A stretch of 64,000 nucleotides of DNA from Lachnospira sp. UBA4346 (GCA_002394205.1 DGTC01000006.1:1-64000); one strand, 5' to 3'. Counted from the first letter of the stretch, positions 50,553 through 60,078 are shown. Numbers and translations: made by a program. Notes: a model not told the origin generated them from the letters alone.

Positions 50553-51188
50553 CTAATTCATGAACCGATTCAGAAAGGTCAAATATTTCCATCTGTATTG
50601 ATACCGAACCTCTGTTATAGCACGATATTCATCTGCTGTCAAAACATTTTTCAAAACTTCTTTTGAAGAATCCGGAAGCTCTCCATAGACACCATCTACA
50701 AAGCATAACGGCGGATATAATACACACCACCAGTTCTTCCCTTCATGCACACCAATATCAATACGAAATGCCTCATATTCTCCCGGAGGAAATACAACAT
50801 CTGCATACATCTTCGCCGGAAAATAGCTCCGTTCAAAATAGGCAGTTACTGAATCAGAATGACCTTCCCTGTCAAGGGTTTCTTTCGCAATCGCTTCTAT
50901 CTGTGGAATCTGCTCTGTAAGAATCCGTCTAGACTCCTCAAGGCTTTCTGATTGTGCAAACAGCGGTTCTAAATACGTAATAACCGCTTCCTTAACACGC
51001 AGCTTAACACGCTGGTCCTCATCACTGTCACTATTTGCGCGCACATGAAAACGAATGACACGCTGTGCAAGGTCTTCCTGCAGCTGTATCTGTGCCTGTA
51101 CTTTTCTTCCCTTATATACCAGAATAATTGCCGTAATCATGCCAACCAGGGCGATACATAACAATAGTCTGCATTTTTTCTGTTTCAT
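50553..51188 (-). CDS. spoIIR: stage II sporulation protein R
   Basis: 211-residue secreted signalling protein made in the forespore that triggers pro-sigma-E processing by SpoIIGA. N-terminal hydrophobic segment (about 8-25) and conserved RFHVRANSDSDEDQRVKLRVKEAV, plus KNWWCVLYPPLCFVD near the C-terminus. The ATG at 51188 has GGAG 5 nt upstream; a GTG two codons earlier is less likely. It lies in the ispE-gntR-spoIIR series often seen in Clostridia. Supports a spore-forming host. Confidence 0.93.
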   Translation of the reverse strand: MKQKKCRLLLCIALVGMITAIILVYKGRKVQAQIQLQEDLAQRVIRFHVRANSDSDEDQRVKLRVKEAVITYLEPLFAQSESLEESRRILTEQIPQIEAIAKETLDREGHSDSVTAYFERSYFPAKMYADVVFPPGEYEAFRIDIGVHEGKNWWCVLYPPLCFVDGVYGELPDSSKEVLKNVLTADEYRAITEVRYQYRWKYLTFLNRFMN

Positions 51189-51294
51189 ATTCACTCCATT
51201 CTGTACGGATTACGTACTCTTTACTTCCAGAATTTACCATTCTTGATACTAGGAGTATAGACAAAACAAATGCAGACTATACATGTATTTTTTG

Positions 51295-51963
51295 TTATTT
51301 ATTTAACAATCTGATAATACCTTTTTCCTGATTATTAATATGCTGATATACAACAATTCTTGCCTGTTCAATATTCTTTTCCGTGAGCTGTTTGATAATA
51401 TCATTGTGCTCACTGATTAAGATAGAATGTGTACGGGCATCTTTGACATATTCCAGACGGTAACGATACATCTGCTCTCTTAAATTGTTGATAATCTGAA
51501 TCAGACGTGCATTATCTGTCATTGAATAAATGATATCGTGAAAATGTACATCGGCATCTACGATATTTACAACATCCTTTGACACAATCGCTGTCTCAAA
51601 TAACTTATTCGCAGCCTTTAATTCTGCCAACTTTTCATCTGTTACATTCTTGCAGGCAAGTGTTACCGCAAGTTCCTCTAACGTTGCACGAACCTCTAAT
51701 ACATCACGCATATCTTTTTCTGTAATATGTGCAACTTCTGCACCTTTACGCGGAATCATAATAACAAGTCCTTCAAGTTCAAGTTTACGGATTGCTTCAC
51801 GAATTGGTGTTCTGCTTACACCTAATTTCTGGGCAAGCTGAATCTCCATCAAACGTTCTCCCGGTTCCATTTCTCCACGCAAAATTGCCTGTCTTAATGT
51901 ATTAAATACGACATCTCTCAGTGGAAGGTATTCACTTACATCCATCTTTAATTCGCCCTTCAT
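51295..51963 (-). CDS. GntR family (FadR/FCD) transcriptional regulator
   Basis: 222 residues: winged helix-turn-helix (about 10-75, LGVSRTPIREAIRKLELEGL) and an FCD ligand-binding domain (about 85-215, with the metal-binding Asp/His pattern VDADVHFHDIIYS and ISEHNDII). Its ATG overlaps the ispE stop (ATGA), and GGAGG lies 6 nt upstream inside ispE, so the two are coupled. Ligand and targets are unknown; regulation of its own operon is likely. Confidence 0.9.
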   Translation of the reverse strand: MKGELKMDVSEYLPLRDVVFNTLRQAILRGEMEPGERLMEIQLAQKLGVSRTPIREAIRKLELEGLVIMIPRKGAEVAHITEKDMRDVLEVRATLEELAVTLACKNVTDEKLAELKAANKLFETAIVSKDVVNIVDADVHFHDIIYSMTDNARLIQIINNLREQMYRYRLEYVKDARTHSILISEHNDIIKQLTEKNIEQARIVVYQHINNQEKGIIRLLNK

Positions 51964-52847
51964 ACACGTCCTCCTTTGGTTCTTACTTCAAATGTTTCTG
52001 TTATATAAATCGTCTTTGCATCGCCTTTTTGTCTTAAATATGCCTGACAGTCCAGTGCCGTCTGCTCATCCGGAAAAATACCAAATACAGTCGGTCCGCT
52101 GCCACTCATCATCGCATTCATCGCACCGTGCGACAACATATCCTGCTTAATCACATCAATAACCGGATATAATGGAATCGTTACGCCTTCTAAGACATTT
52201 CCCATCTTTGCGGCAATCGCCTCCACATTCCGGCTCTGAATCGCTGCAATCATTCCGTCAATATCAGGATGTTCCTGTACCTCATTCATATCAAGCCGTT
52301 CATAAACCAGCTTCGTTGATACATTAACCGGAGGTTTGGCAACCACAATCCACATATGCGGAACAGAAGGCAGCCTTGTAAGTTCTTCGCCGATACCTTC
52401 CGCAAGTGCCGTTCCTCTCATAATGCAATATGGCACGTCTGCGCCGATAGAAACGCCTAATTCCATCAGTCGCTTCACAGACAATCCCAATCCAAATAAC
52501 TGATTCAATCCCCACAGTGTAGCCGCAGCATCAGAACTTCCTCCTGCCATACCTGCCGCTACCGGAATAAATTTATTCAATTCAATCGATACACCGCCCT
52601 TATAATGACAGGTATCTTTTAATAATCTTGCTGCTTTGTAAATTAAATTATTCTCATTCACTGGCAAAAAAGAAAGATTGGATGTAATCCGAATCTCCTC
52701 TTCCGGAATCGCTGTAATAATCAAACGGTCATAAATTCCAATGGTCTGCATAACCATGCGCACCTCATGATAGCCGTCTGCACGCTTTCCAAGTACATCC
52801 AGTCCAAGATTAATTTTTGCTCTCGCCTTTAACCGAATACTTTTCAT
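51960..52847 (-). CDS. ispE: 4-diphosphocytidyl-2-C-methyl-D-erythritol kinase
   Basis: 295-residue GHMP kinase of the non-mevalonate isoprenoid pathway. Signatures are MKSIRLKARAKINLGLDVLG, the ATP loop IPVAAGMAGGSSDAAA and the C-terminal MMSGSGPTVFGIF. The start at 52847 is supported by AGAGGA 5 nt upstream; a longer frame begins 13 codons earlier. First gene of the ispE-gntR pair. Confidence 0.95.
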   Translation of the reverse strand: MKSIRLKARAKINLGLDVLGKRADGYHEVRMVMQTIGIYDRLIITAIPEEEIRITSNLSFLPVNENNLIYKAARLLKDTCHYKGGVSIELNKFIPVAAGMAGGSSDAAATLWGLNQLFGLGLSVKRLMELGVSIGADVPYCIMRGTALAEGIGEELTRLPSVPHMWIVVAKPPVNVSTKLVYERLDMNEVQEHPDIDGMIAAIQSRNVEAIAAKMGNVLEGVTIPLYPVIDVIKQDMLSHGAMNAMMSGSGPTVFGIFPDEQTALDCQAYLRQKGDAKTIYITETFEVRTKGGRV

Positions 52848-52980
52848 CGTCGTCCTCTTTTCTTGTATACACAATACATTATACAAAATACGGGCTATAA
52901 ATACAAGTCATTGTACAAATATATGTACAATAATTCGCAATGCAGTATTTTACCACATTTCTATTTTCTACACTCTTTCG

Positions 52981-53811
52981 CTAGATTGTTTCCTGACTCT
53001 TTCGGTACTTGTGTGGTGACACCCCTTTTACATTACGGAATGCATCTCCAAAATAATTGCTGTCATTAAATCCACATTCAAATGCAATATCCGTAATCGA
53101 CTTATTCGTCTCTAATAACAGTGTGCAGGCATTTTTGATTCGAACATTGACAATATACTCTTTAAATCCAAATCCGGTTACCTGTTTAAACTTTTTAGAA
53201 AGATAGGACCGGCTAATATGAAATTGTTTCGCCATATCATCCAAACTCAGCTTTTTTTCATAATTATTGTAAATATAGGTTGCAACCTCCTGAATCAACT
53301 GATGATCAACATCTAACTCCTTTACAACCGTTTGTTCATATTTCTGACAGCGGATAATAAACAGCAGTAACTCCATAAGCTCTGTCTGTACAAATGCCGG
53401 CGATAATGCATCCTGCCCTTCATTTTCAAAAATCATCTTTCCGATAATTCCTTCCACATATTCCTGCCTTTTATCCGGAATGGAAATAACGCCCTGTTTG
53501 AGGCTCTCTTTAACCGCATCTTCTCCAATTAATTTTTTCATCCAGTCAAGACTCTCTTCCCGAAAACACACCACCAGACGATCGCTGTATCCTTTGGTCG
53601 GAAATGTACTCTTGTGAATTTCTCCAACCGGTACGATTACGAGATCTCCCTTACTTAGCTTATAAATATTATGGTCTACAAAAAATGTGCAGTCACCATT
53701 GAGCAGATAAAAAATTTCATAATAAGGATGTCCATGCTTTGGCTGCTGCTGCTGTCCCGGTTCTCTGCGGACTTTGTAGATTTTATAATCCGTCGTCATA
53801 TCATATAACAT
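52981..53811 (-). CDS. AraC family transcriptional regulator
   Basis: 276 residues: an N-terminal cupin sensor (about 15-130, HGHPYYEIFYLLNGDCTFFVD, LVIVPVGEIHKS) and a C-terminal pair of helix-turn-helix motifs (about 170-272, LSLDDMAKQFHISRSYLSKKFK and ITDIAFECGFNDSNYFGDAF). The start at 53811 has GGGAGG 6 nt upstream; the frame opens 18 codons earlier. It is divergent from a MATE exporter 227 bp away and is the obvious candidate to control it. Ligand unknown. Confidence 0.9.
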   Translation of the reverse strand: MLYDMTTDYKIYKVRREPGQQQQPKHGHPYYEIFYLLNGDCTFFVDHNIYKLSKGDLVIVPVGEIHKSTFPTKGYSDRLVVCFREESLDWMKKLIGEDAVKESLKQGVISIPDKRQEYVEGIIGKMIFENEGQDALSPAFVQTELMELLLFIIRCQKYEQTVVKELDVDHQLIQEVATYIYNNYEKKLSLDDMAKQFHISRSYLSKKFKQVTGFGFKEYIVNVRIKNACTLLLETNKSITDIAFECGFNDSNYFGDAFRNVKGVSPHKYRKSQETI

Positions 53812-53903
53812 CGTATACCTCCCTGCAATCATTTGCAATTTTTCTGTATTTTTATCTGTTATCAATTATTTATAAGTAGAAATCACTGTTTTTTATGCTT
53901 ATT

Positions 53904-53931
53904 ATAATAATATAAGATTTCAGTTTGTCAA
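53904..53931 (-). promoter_or_regulatory. sigma-A promoter of the araC-type gene
   Basis: Minus-strand TTGACA, 16 bp, TATTAT. It lies within the divergent regulatory region. Confidence 0.65.
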
Positions 53932-53949
53932 TACTTTATCAGACAATTA

Positions 53950-53978
53950 TTGATAATATTTTCTGATACGCATACAAA
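53950..53978 (+). promoter_or_regulatory. promoter of the divergent MATE exporter
   Basis: TTGATA, 17 bp, TACAAA. It is adjacent to the opposing promoter, and TATCA / TGATA half-sites around 53937-53967 may bind the AraC-type regulator. Confidence 0.5.
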
Positions 53979-54038
53979 CGCAAAACTATACCAGATAATT
54001 GCTTTTTAATTATATTTAACAGAAAGGAATACGCGATT

Positions 54039-55436
54039 ATGGCAAAACCAATCAGTGCGGATAAACGTAATATGATTCTAAATGGCAATCTCATTCAGGC
54101 GATTCTGATGCTTGCCATTCCTGTTATGTTTAACAGTTTTATTCAATCCATGTATAACCTGACAGATACATTTTGGCTCGGTAAAATCGGAACCGAATCA
54201 CAGGCTGCGATAACTTTAGTATCTCCCATGCAGAACATCCTGATTAACTTTGGTTCCGGCATTACAACTGCAGGTGCGATTCTAATTTCACAGTACCTCG
54301 GAGCCAAACAGGACCGTCAGGCAAATATTATGGCAAATCACATCTGCGTATGTTCCATGATTTTCGCCTGTATCTGTGCAGCAATTTGCTGGCTTACAAC
54401 TCCTGCAATTGTTGCATGGCTGGGGGCTGTCGATAATATTTATACATATGGAATTACATATCTTCGCATTGTTGTACTTGACTTACCATTCCTTTTTATG
54501 ATAAACCTATATACGTCAGTAAAACAGTCTCAGGGTGATACGGTTCGTCCGATGTTACTCAATCTGTTTGGCGTTAGTATTAATATGATTCTGGATCCAT
54601 TATTCCTAATTGGCTGGGATTTAGGAATTGGCGGTGCTGCACTGGCAACATTGCTTGCAAAGATTCCAAGTGCTATTATCGCATTTGTGGCATTGCGTGG
54701 TAAACACCAGCTGATTCAGATTCATCTGAAAGGATTCCACTTCGAACGTTCGAAGATTCTTTCTATCCTGAAAATCGGTCTTCCTACCGCAATTGGCGGA
54801 AGTACGATGCAGTTTGGTTTCCTGCTTATGACGAAAAATGTTAACGTTTATGGTACAACTGCAACGACAGCATATGGAATCGGTAATAAGATTAACAGTA
54901 TTATTACAATGCCTGCAAATGGTATTGGCTCCGCAATTTCAACCATTGTCGGTCAGAACTTCGGTGCAAACAATATCAAGCGTGCTGATAAGTCATATCA
55001 TATCGCTCTTCGTATTGGTGCAGTATTCCTTTTTGTATGTGGTATGATTCTTTCAAGACCTTTTGTAGCTGAACCAATTGTCCGTTTTTTCACTTCAGAT
55101 GAGGCGGTTGTTCCACTTGCAACAAATTTTTTATCAATTATGGCAATTTGCTGCTGGACTAATTCGTTTTATAATGTTACAATGGGTATGTTTCAAGGTT
55201 CCGGTCATACGATGATTACCATGGTCGTGGATGCATCCAGAATATGGGTATTCCGTTTTCTTACCCTTTGGATATGTTCAACCGTACTCGGTATGGGCGT
55301 TGAAAGTATCTGGTATGCTGTTGTAGTAAGTAATGCAACTTCTGCATTAATTCTCTACATTTTATATTGGACAGGAATTTGGAAGCGTCGCACAGTTACG
55401 ATTGACTCCGACGCAAGCGAACCAGAAACAACTTAA
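54039..55436 (+). CDS. MATE family efflux transporter
   Basis: 465 residues with 12 predicted helices. N-terminal motif LAIPVMFNSFIQSMYNLTDTFWLGKIG and the second-half counterpart around residue 250 (LKIGLPTAIGGSTMQFGF) are typical of MATE exporters. AGAAAGGA lies before the ATG. It is divergent from the AraC regulator and not closely similar to the other MATE gene at 34.1-35.4 kb. Substrate unknown, with drug or host-compound export plausible. Confidence 0.9.
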   Translation: MAKPISADKRNMILNGNLIQAILMLAIPVMFNSFIQSMYNLTDTFWLGKIGTESQAAITLVSPMQNILINFGSGITTAGAILISQYLGAKQDRQANIMANHICVCSMIFACICAAICWLTTPAIVAWLGAVDNIYTYGITYLRIVVLDLPFLFMINLYTSVKQSQGDTVRPMLLNLFGVSINMILDPLFLIGWDLGIGGAALATLLAKIPSAIIAFVALRGKHQLIQIHLKGFHFERSKILSILKIGLPTAIGGSTMQFGFLLMTKNVNVYGTTATTAYGIGNKINSIITMPANGIGSAISTIVGQNFGANNIKRADKSYHIALRIGAVFLFVCGMILSRPFVAEPIVRFFTSDEAVVPLATNFLSIMAICCWTNSFYNVTMGMFQGSGHTMITMVVDASRIWVFRFLTLWICSTVLGMGVESIWYAVVVSNATSALILYILYWTGIWKRRTVTIDSDASEPETT

Positions 55437-55464
55437 ATTTAGCCAGTTTCCCCTATTTCGATAG

Positions 55465-55504
55465 CCCCTCTGCGCATCCCCCCTCAGCGCAGTTGGGGTG
55501 GTTT
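55465..55504 (+). terminator. GC-rich terminator of the MATE exporter
   Basis: CCCC+CTGCGC pairs with GCGCAG+GGGG over an 11-nt C-rich loop, followed by TGGTTTT. Confidence 0.65.
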
Positions 55505-55558
55505 TAAAGATTTAGGTTATTTATATCAGAGAATGTGCTTTCTACATTCTTAAATAAA

Positions 55559-55605
55559 AAATCCATATGTGATTCGATTTTAACGAACACATATGGATTT
55601 ATTTT
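55559..55605. terminator. second, bidirectional terminator
   Basis: Perfect 13-bp stem AAATCCATATGTG / CACATATGGATTT with A-rich and T-rich flanks. It separates the MATE exporter from the convergent flavin reductase gene. Confidence 0.8.
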
Positions 55606-55716
55606 TATATTTTCTTCTATTGTAATCTATAATGACAGCCTTTAACTGCAGTCATCCAAATTCCGGTGTCAAATGCCATAAGATATACATCATATGACAA
55701 ACTGCACACCCATTCA

Positions 55717-56343
55717 TTAGCGGATATAGTTGGTCTTTACTTTTGCTTCTGTTTCCGGACAGACAATACCTGCTGCCTTTCCGGCTTCAATACACTGTAA
55801 CATCCATGCCATATTCTTTCCTAAAATACGCATTGTCTGAATCCCTTCTTCATCCTGCATAACTTCCTGTGGTGTATTTCCATGAACCATATTCCAATAA
55901 TTACTTGTAACGATTGGCATCTGTGCAATTCCTGCATACTTGCTAATCTGGTCAAGTGTTGCTGTCGCACCACCTCTTCTGCAGCTTGCAATAAATGCTG
56001 CCGGCTTATGTGCTGCCGGATACCCTGCATAGAATACTCTGTCAAGGAAGGATGTAATAGTGCCTGACGCTGATGCATAATGAACCGGTGTACCGACAAT
56101 CAGTGCATCTGCCTCATGCAGTTTGCGAATTCCTTCATTGACTGTATCATCATGAAATACACACTGGTGATTGCCATTCTTTGCACAACCGCCACATCCC
56201 ATACAACCACGGATTGGCTGGGTTCCCACATGAAAAATCTCTGTTTCAATTCCATTTGCCTCTAACGTATCTGCAACAACTTTCAATGCCGTATATGTAC
56301 AGCCTGTTGCTTTCGGACTGCCATTTACTAATAATACTTTCAT
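55717..56343 (-). CDS. NADPH-dependent FMN reductase/flavodoxin-fold protein with Cys cluster
   Basis: 208 residues. The flavodoxin-like start MKVLLVNGSPKATGCTYTAL binds FMN. A CxxCxxC stretch (GCMGCGGCAKNGNHQC, about 47-61) resembles iron-sulfur flavoproteins of anaerobes, though the last spacing differs from CX2CX2CX4-7C and should be compared. TPVHYASASGTITSFLDRVFY completes the flavin site. AGGAGG is close to the start. It lies 18 bp after the 56362 gene. Confidence 0.85.
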   Translation of the reverse strand: MKVLLVNGSPKATGCTYTALKVVADTLEANGIETEIFHVGTQPIRGCMGCGGCAKNGNHQCVFHDDTVNEGIRKLHEADALIVGTPVHYASASGTITSFLDRVFYAGYPAAHKPAAFIASCRRGGATATLDQISKYAGIAQMPIVTSNYWNMVHGNTPQEVMQDEEGIQTMRILGKNMAWMLQCIEAGKAAGIVCPETEAKVKTNYIR

Positions 56344-56361
56344 TTGTTGTACCTCCTGTTT

Positions 56362-57003
56362 CTATTTATTTGTATTAAGACGGCGAATGAATATTACCAT
56401 AATTCCCTCGCCAAGAACACAAATCAGACTTCCAAGCCCCGGATATACATGCGCACCGGCGGCTTCTGTTACATTTGCACCAAATCCTATAATCAAAACA
56501 ATCTGAACGAGCATCGCAGCAACAGAGCCTAACTGCATGTACCAAGCAATCTGATTTCTGCGAATACAGATACTAATACCGGCACATAATACCAATACAA
56601 AACACAATTTTCCAAAAAGTCCGTCACACATATATCCTGCAAACAGACTCCCCTGACTCAATCTGCCTTCATCACTCATTACGCCCCAGAAACTTAAATA
56701 ACATCCGCTAAAAAAGAGAATGGCACCAAGCAACGCCGCTATTTTTCTTCCGTCGGACATCAACTCATCTAAAAACGCACTTGTCTGTACCTGTTCTTCT
56801 TCCTGCGTATCGCCCTGTGCGTCCTGCTGTGCCACCCGTGCATTAATATCTGCCCCGATTATGGCTTTGCCCGCCTGCTTTGCTTCCATTTCGTGTTCTT
56901 CATGTTTTTCATCCGTCTTATCTGTCTCTTTCTGTATTGTCTGAGACAACGCTTCTGACTCTGCCTTATTTTCTGCCGTGTTTTTCACGTTCTTCTTTTC
57001 CAT
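56362..57003 (-). CDS. membrane protein with charged N-terminal tail
   Basis: 213 residues. A hydrophilic, Glu/Lys-rich, probably disordered region (about 1-80) is followed by four hydrophobic helices (about 88-108, 122-140, 155-175, 185-205). The start at 57003 has GGAGG 6 nt upstream. I do not recognise the family. It is co-directional with, and just upstream of, the flavin reductase gene, and divergent from the 57215 gene. Confidence 0.65.
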   Translation of the reverse strand: MEKKNVKNTAENKAESEALSQTIQKETDKTDEKHEEHEMEAKQAGKAIIGADINARVAQQDAQGDTQEEEQVQTSAFLDELMSDGRKIAALLGAILFFSGCYLSFWGVMSDEGRLSQGSLFAGYMCDGLFGKLCFVLVLCAGISICIRRNQIAWYMQLGSVAAMLVQIVLIIGFGANVTEAAGAHVYPGLGSLICVLGEGIMVIFIRRLNTNK

Positions 57004-57119
57004 ATACACCCTCCAATCCATATAATTCTAATATTATAAATGGTATCCAAAGGAACTATTTATTCCAAATGAACCACCATCCGAATGAAAAATTATATAA
57101 ATTTAACAATTTAATATGC

Positions 57120-57146
57120 TAAGTTTTTTTCCATAAAATCCGATTA
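57120..57146 (+). promoter_or_regulatory. candidate flagellar sigma (SigD/sigma-28) promoter
   Basis: TAAG, 15 bp, TCCGATTA compared with the consensus TAAA-N15-GCCGATAA. It lies about 70 bp before the start at 57215. No convincing sigma-A promoter is seen in the same interval. Confidence 0.55.
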
Positions 57147-57214
57147 TTATTATATAGATGTAACGATTTAGAATCAAGTGCATTTTAAGTCATATTCAGA
57201 AGGGAGAAATCATT

Positions 57215-57847
57215 ATGGACGTTAATGGAATTTATACAGGTTATCAGACAACACCCGTTGCAGCAAAAGAACCGGCTAAGACTGCCGATGTGAAAGCTGC
57301 CGATACAAAAGCTGCAAATACAGCAAAAGATTCTTATTCAAATGTATCTGCAACTTATGAATCATCTGCAAAGTCAGGTTCTGTAAAAGTAAAACAGGAT
57401 CGTTCTGCAATCATTGCTCAGTTAAAGGCAGATTCTGATGCACGTATTGCGCAGATGCAGTCTTTGGTTACACAGATGTTTTCAAAACAGGGCGTTACAA
57501 TCGGAACAACAGATGACATGTGGAAAATGTTAGCAGACGGCAAATTTACAGCTGACCCTGAAACAATTGCACAGGCAAAGAAAGATATTGCAGAAGACGG
57601 TTACTGGGGTGTCGATCAGACATCTGAGCGTATCTTCTCATTTGCAACAGCACTCTCAGGCGGTAATGATGCAAAAATGCAGGAAATGGTTAAAGCTGTT
57701 GAAAAAGGCTTCAAAGAAGCTACAAAGACATGGGGCAAAAACCTTCCGGATATCTCTAACAAGACATTCGATGCTGTTATGAAGAAATTCCACAATTGGT
57801 TTACAGAAAACCATTCAGATGCTACAACTGCTAATTTGTTAAAGTAA
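57215..57847 (+). CDS. conserved protein, possibly motility-associated
   Basis: 210 residues, soluble. An Ala/Lys-rich flexible N-terminus (about 1-60, starting MDVNGIYTGYQ) precedes a helical C-terminal domain (about 100-210: EDGYWGVDQTSERIFSFATA, FKEATKTWGKNLPDISNKTF). That C-terminal region resembles a family sometimes labelled 'hydrogenase-4 component G', a name I consider unsupported. The candidate SigD promoter suggests expression with flagellar genes. GGGAG precedes the start. The gene has its own terminators. Confidence 0.7.
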   Translation: MDVNGIYTGYQTTPVAAKEPAKTADVKAADTKAANTAKDSYSNVSATYESSAKSGSVKVKQDRSAIIAQLKADSDARIAQMQSLVTQMFSKQGVTIGTTDDMWKMLADGKFTADPETIAQAKKDIAEDGYWGVDQTSERIFSFATALSGGNDAKMQEMVKAVEKGFKEATKTWGKNLPDISNKTFDAVMKKFHNWFTENHSDATTANLLK

Positions 57848-57872
57848 TAACAAATCAACTGCAATCATAACG

Positions 57873-57905
57873 AAAGCACTTTCCTTTATACTTATGAAGT
57901 GCTTT
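57873..57905 (+). terminator. hairpin after the 57215 gene
   Basis: AAAGCACTT / AAGTGCTTT, perfect 9-bp stem with a 15-nt loop. The 3' arm ends in TTT. Confidence 0.55.
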
Positions 57906-57908
57906 ATA

Positions 57909-57956
57909 ATACTCCGTATGGTGATTTTATATTTCCATACGGAGTATTTTGTTTTT
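57909..57956 (+). terminator. strong terminator after the 57215 gene
   Basis: ATACTCCGTATGG / CCATACGGAGTAT, perfect 13-bp stem, followed by TTTGTTTTT. With the hairpin just before, it makes a tandem terminator. Confidence 0.85.
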
Positions 57957-58007
57957 CATATCTAATGATACAACGTGGATTTTATCATAATTGGAATACT
58001 TTATATC

Positions 58008-59615
58008 TTACATTCGGACTGCTTTTACCAATAACAGCTTCTCTCCACGCCGTACACACTTATCATCCGGAAGTTTTTCTACCTGCGCTGCATTGCGCAG
58101 ACGTATAGATTCCGTAGTTGTGTGATTCTTTTTCGCAATATCCCACAGTGTCTCTTCTCCATTTGCAATATATCCGATAATTCCCGGAAATTTTAAGAAT
58201 TCATTCTCCGTAAATGGAGTAACCTCACAATCCATAACCGTATTAATTGGCACCGGCTCAAATATCAGTGTATCTAACCCAATACTTCCTTTGATTTCAA
58301 TTTCATTATTTCCTGTCATCATCGCCTGAAGGTCTTCTAAAACCGGATTCACGACATATTCCATTGCCGTCTGTTCATTCTGTCCAAATTGCGTAGTTCT
58401 TGTATGCACCTGTACTTTATGAGAAAATGGAACTGCACTTCTAAGACTTCCCATCGGTGCATTATCATCGGAAGCGATATAGAATACATTTGCAAGGATT
58501 GCCCCTTCTACCTGTAATCCATCCTCTTCCATCGTAATATCATCCACCTGAACAACTCCGGTACAATTACAAATCTGTAACAAATTCACATACTCTGTCG
58601 CCTTAATACGCTCTGAAATCCGACATTGTGAATTGTTATGAATCAGTAAGTGTCTTAACGTTGCATCATTTTTATTGATTGTTACATTTTTAACAGGCGA
58701 ATACATATCCACCAAAAGAGAATGTTCTTTTTCTTCATATGCTTTGACAGATAATTCCAACACAATTTCTGTTGCAATTTCTCTGTTTTCTCCATCATAA
58801 TCCGGGCGAACTTCAACATTTGCATGCATAATCTGCGTCTTTACAAATCCAATCATATCCGGATTACAGCCGCTGACTTCTAACGTTCCATCAAATGGAA
58901 TAGTCGTTTCATACCACTGCACTGCCTCACTATTTTCCGCTGCTGCATACATCAGAAAAATATTGACCTGTCCGCTCATTCCCAACTGCCCGTCTAACAG
59001 CCGTGTATTCACACTCCGTACATCAACATCATCCCACAATACTTCTGCCACATCTAATTTTCCTGCCGGAAGCTGTGTCGTCTCCTTGATGCGGAAATTA
59101 TCTGTCAACTGTACAGCCAACTGTGTAGAATGTACTGTTTCTAAGCGTGTCTGCAATTCATCTTCTTCCTGCGTGTCTGCAATTGCACAGCCAAATTCTA
59201 CATCCTGTACCACCTCAGCAGATACCTGCAGTGTCACAATCGCCTTCACACTCACTTTTCTTGAATTAATTGCCTTTACTGTAATATCTTCTACCTTTGC
59301 ACTACAGTGCAATTGTGCGTTATCTCCTGTTTCTGATAAGTTAATCGTCTCGTGGAAATTCATACTCCCCTGCATCTGCACCGGCAAAGCCGTATCATTT
59401 CCTGTATACAACAATGCAAATTCGAGACTTCCGGTAACTTCTGCCTTATCCGAAACATTCTTCACACTGTCAATATGTACACGTCCACGCTCTTTTACAA
59501 TCGCACTGATGTCTGCCTTTCTGTCCGGTACATTAAAATCATCATCTAACACAATTTGCAATGTATTCTGATACTGCACCCTGCTTTCATGTATATTTTC
59601 TTTCTGAATAACCAC
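58008..59615 (-). CDS. DUF3794 (SPOCS) and LysM protein, spore-surface type
   Basis: 535 residues: an N-terminal region and two or three SPOCS/DUF3794 modules (about 35-160, 180-300, 310-450) followed by a C-terminal LysM (about 485-535, GEETLWDIAKKNHTTTESIRLRN). Related proteins such as SafA- or SpoVID-like factors bind peptidoglycan and help assemble the spore surface; this specific protein is uncharacterised. No signal peptide is visible, in line with mother-cell expression. Supports a spore-forming host. Confidence 0.88.
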   Translation of the reverse strand: MVIQKENIHESRVQYQNTLQIVLDDDFNVPDRKADISAIVKERGRVHIDSVKNVSDKAEVTGSLEFALLYTGNDTALPVQMQGSMNFHETINLSETGDNAQLHCSAKVEDITVKAINSRKVSVKAIVTLQVSAEVVQDVEFGCAIADTQEEDELQTRLETVHSTQLAVQLTDNFRIKETTQLPAGKLDVAEVLWDDVDVRSVNTRLLDGQLGMSGQVNIFLMYAAAENSEAVQWYETTIPFDGTLEVSGCNPDMIGFVKTQIMHANVEVRPDYDGENREIATEIVLELSVKAYEEKEHSLLVDMYSPVKNVTINKNDATLRHLLIHNNSQCRISERIKATEYVNLLQICNCTGVVQVDDITMEEDGLQVEGAILANVFYIASDDNAPMGSLRSAVPFSHKVQVHTRTTQFGQNEQTAMEYVVNPVLEDLQAMMTGNNEIEIKGSIGLDTLIFEPVPINTVMDCEVTPFTENEFLKFPGIIGYIANGEETLWDIAKKNHTTTESIRLRNAAQVEKLPDDKCVRRGEKLLLVKAVRM

Positions 59616-59714
59616 GCCTATCCTCCCATTTTATAACATATGAATTCTATTCTTGAATGTCTTTATGGGATTATATGCGATGTTCCTATGAAATATGAAT
59701 GGAATCAAAGTCTG

Positions 59715-59999
59715 CTACCTTCTTGTATCTGCCTCACACAATAAATCATAAATCGTATCTTCTGTAAGTATTCCCCGTTTCAGGCTCTTTGGAAGTTCTC
59801 CACAATCATCTGCCTCCTTATCTGCAAGCCAGTCTGCGCTCTCATAATACCGTTCCAAATCCAAAATCTTCTTCTGTAATAACTCCGGCAGTGTCTGCTG
59901 TTTTTGTAAATGTCCCAATTCCGTCACGATTTCATCATATAACATCTCCATCGCAGTAATCCGCTGTATTCTATCTTGCGTAGTAATCTCTTTTTTCAT
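59715..59999 (-). CDS. DUF4298 protein
   Basis: 94 residues, mostly helical and acidic. The C-terminal LPKSLKRGILTEDTIYDLL matches the DUF4298 signature, as does YYESADWLADKEADDCGELP. Function is unknown. No strong ribosome site is seen (AGGTATAACTT before ATG), so expression may be low. It lies 99 bp upstream of the DUF3794 gene. Confidence 0.8.
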   Translation of the reverse strand: MKKEITTQDRIQRITAMEMLYDEIVTELGHLQKQQTLPELLQKKILDLERYYESADWLADKEADDCGELPKSLKRGILTEDTIYDLLCEADTRR

Positions 60000-60078
60000 A
60001 AGTTATACCTCTTATATTCGATATATTTTTACATAAAAATCACAAACCATCCCCTTTTCAAGGGGGGTTCATATATCT

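Noticed and set aside
58963..59571. A 202-codon plus-strand frame inside the DUF3794 gene.
   Set aside because: Ser/Thr/Cys-rich composition typical of an antisense shadow; no start signal.
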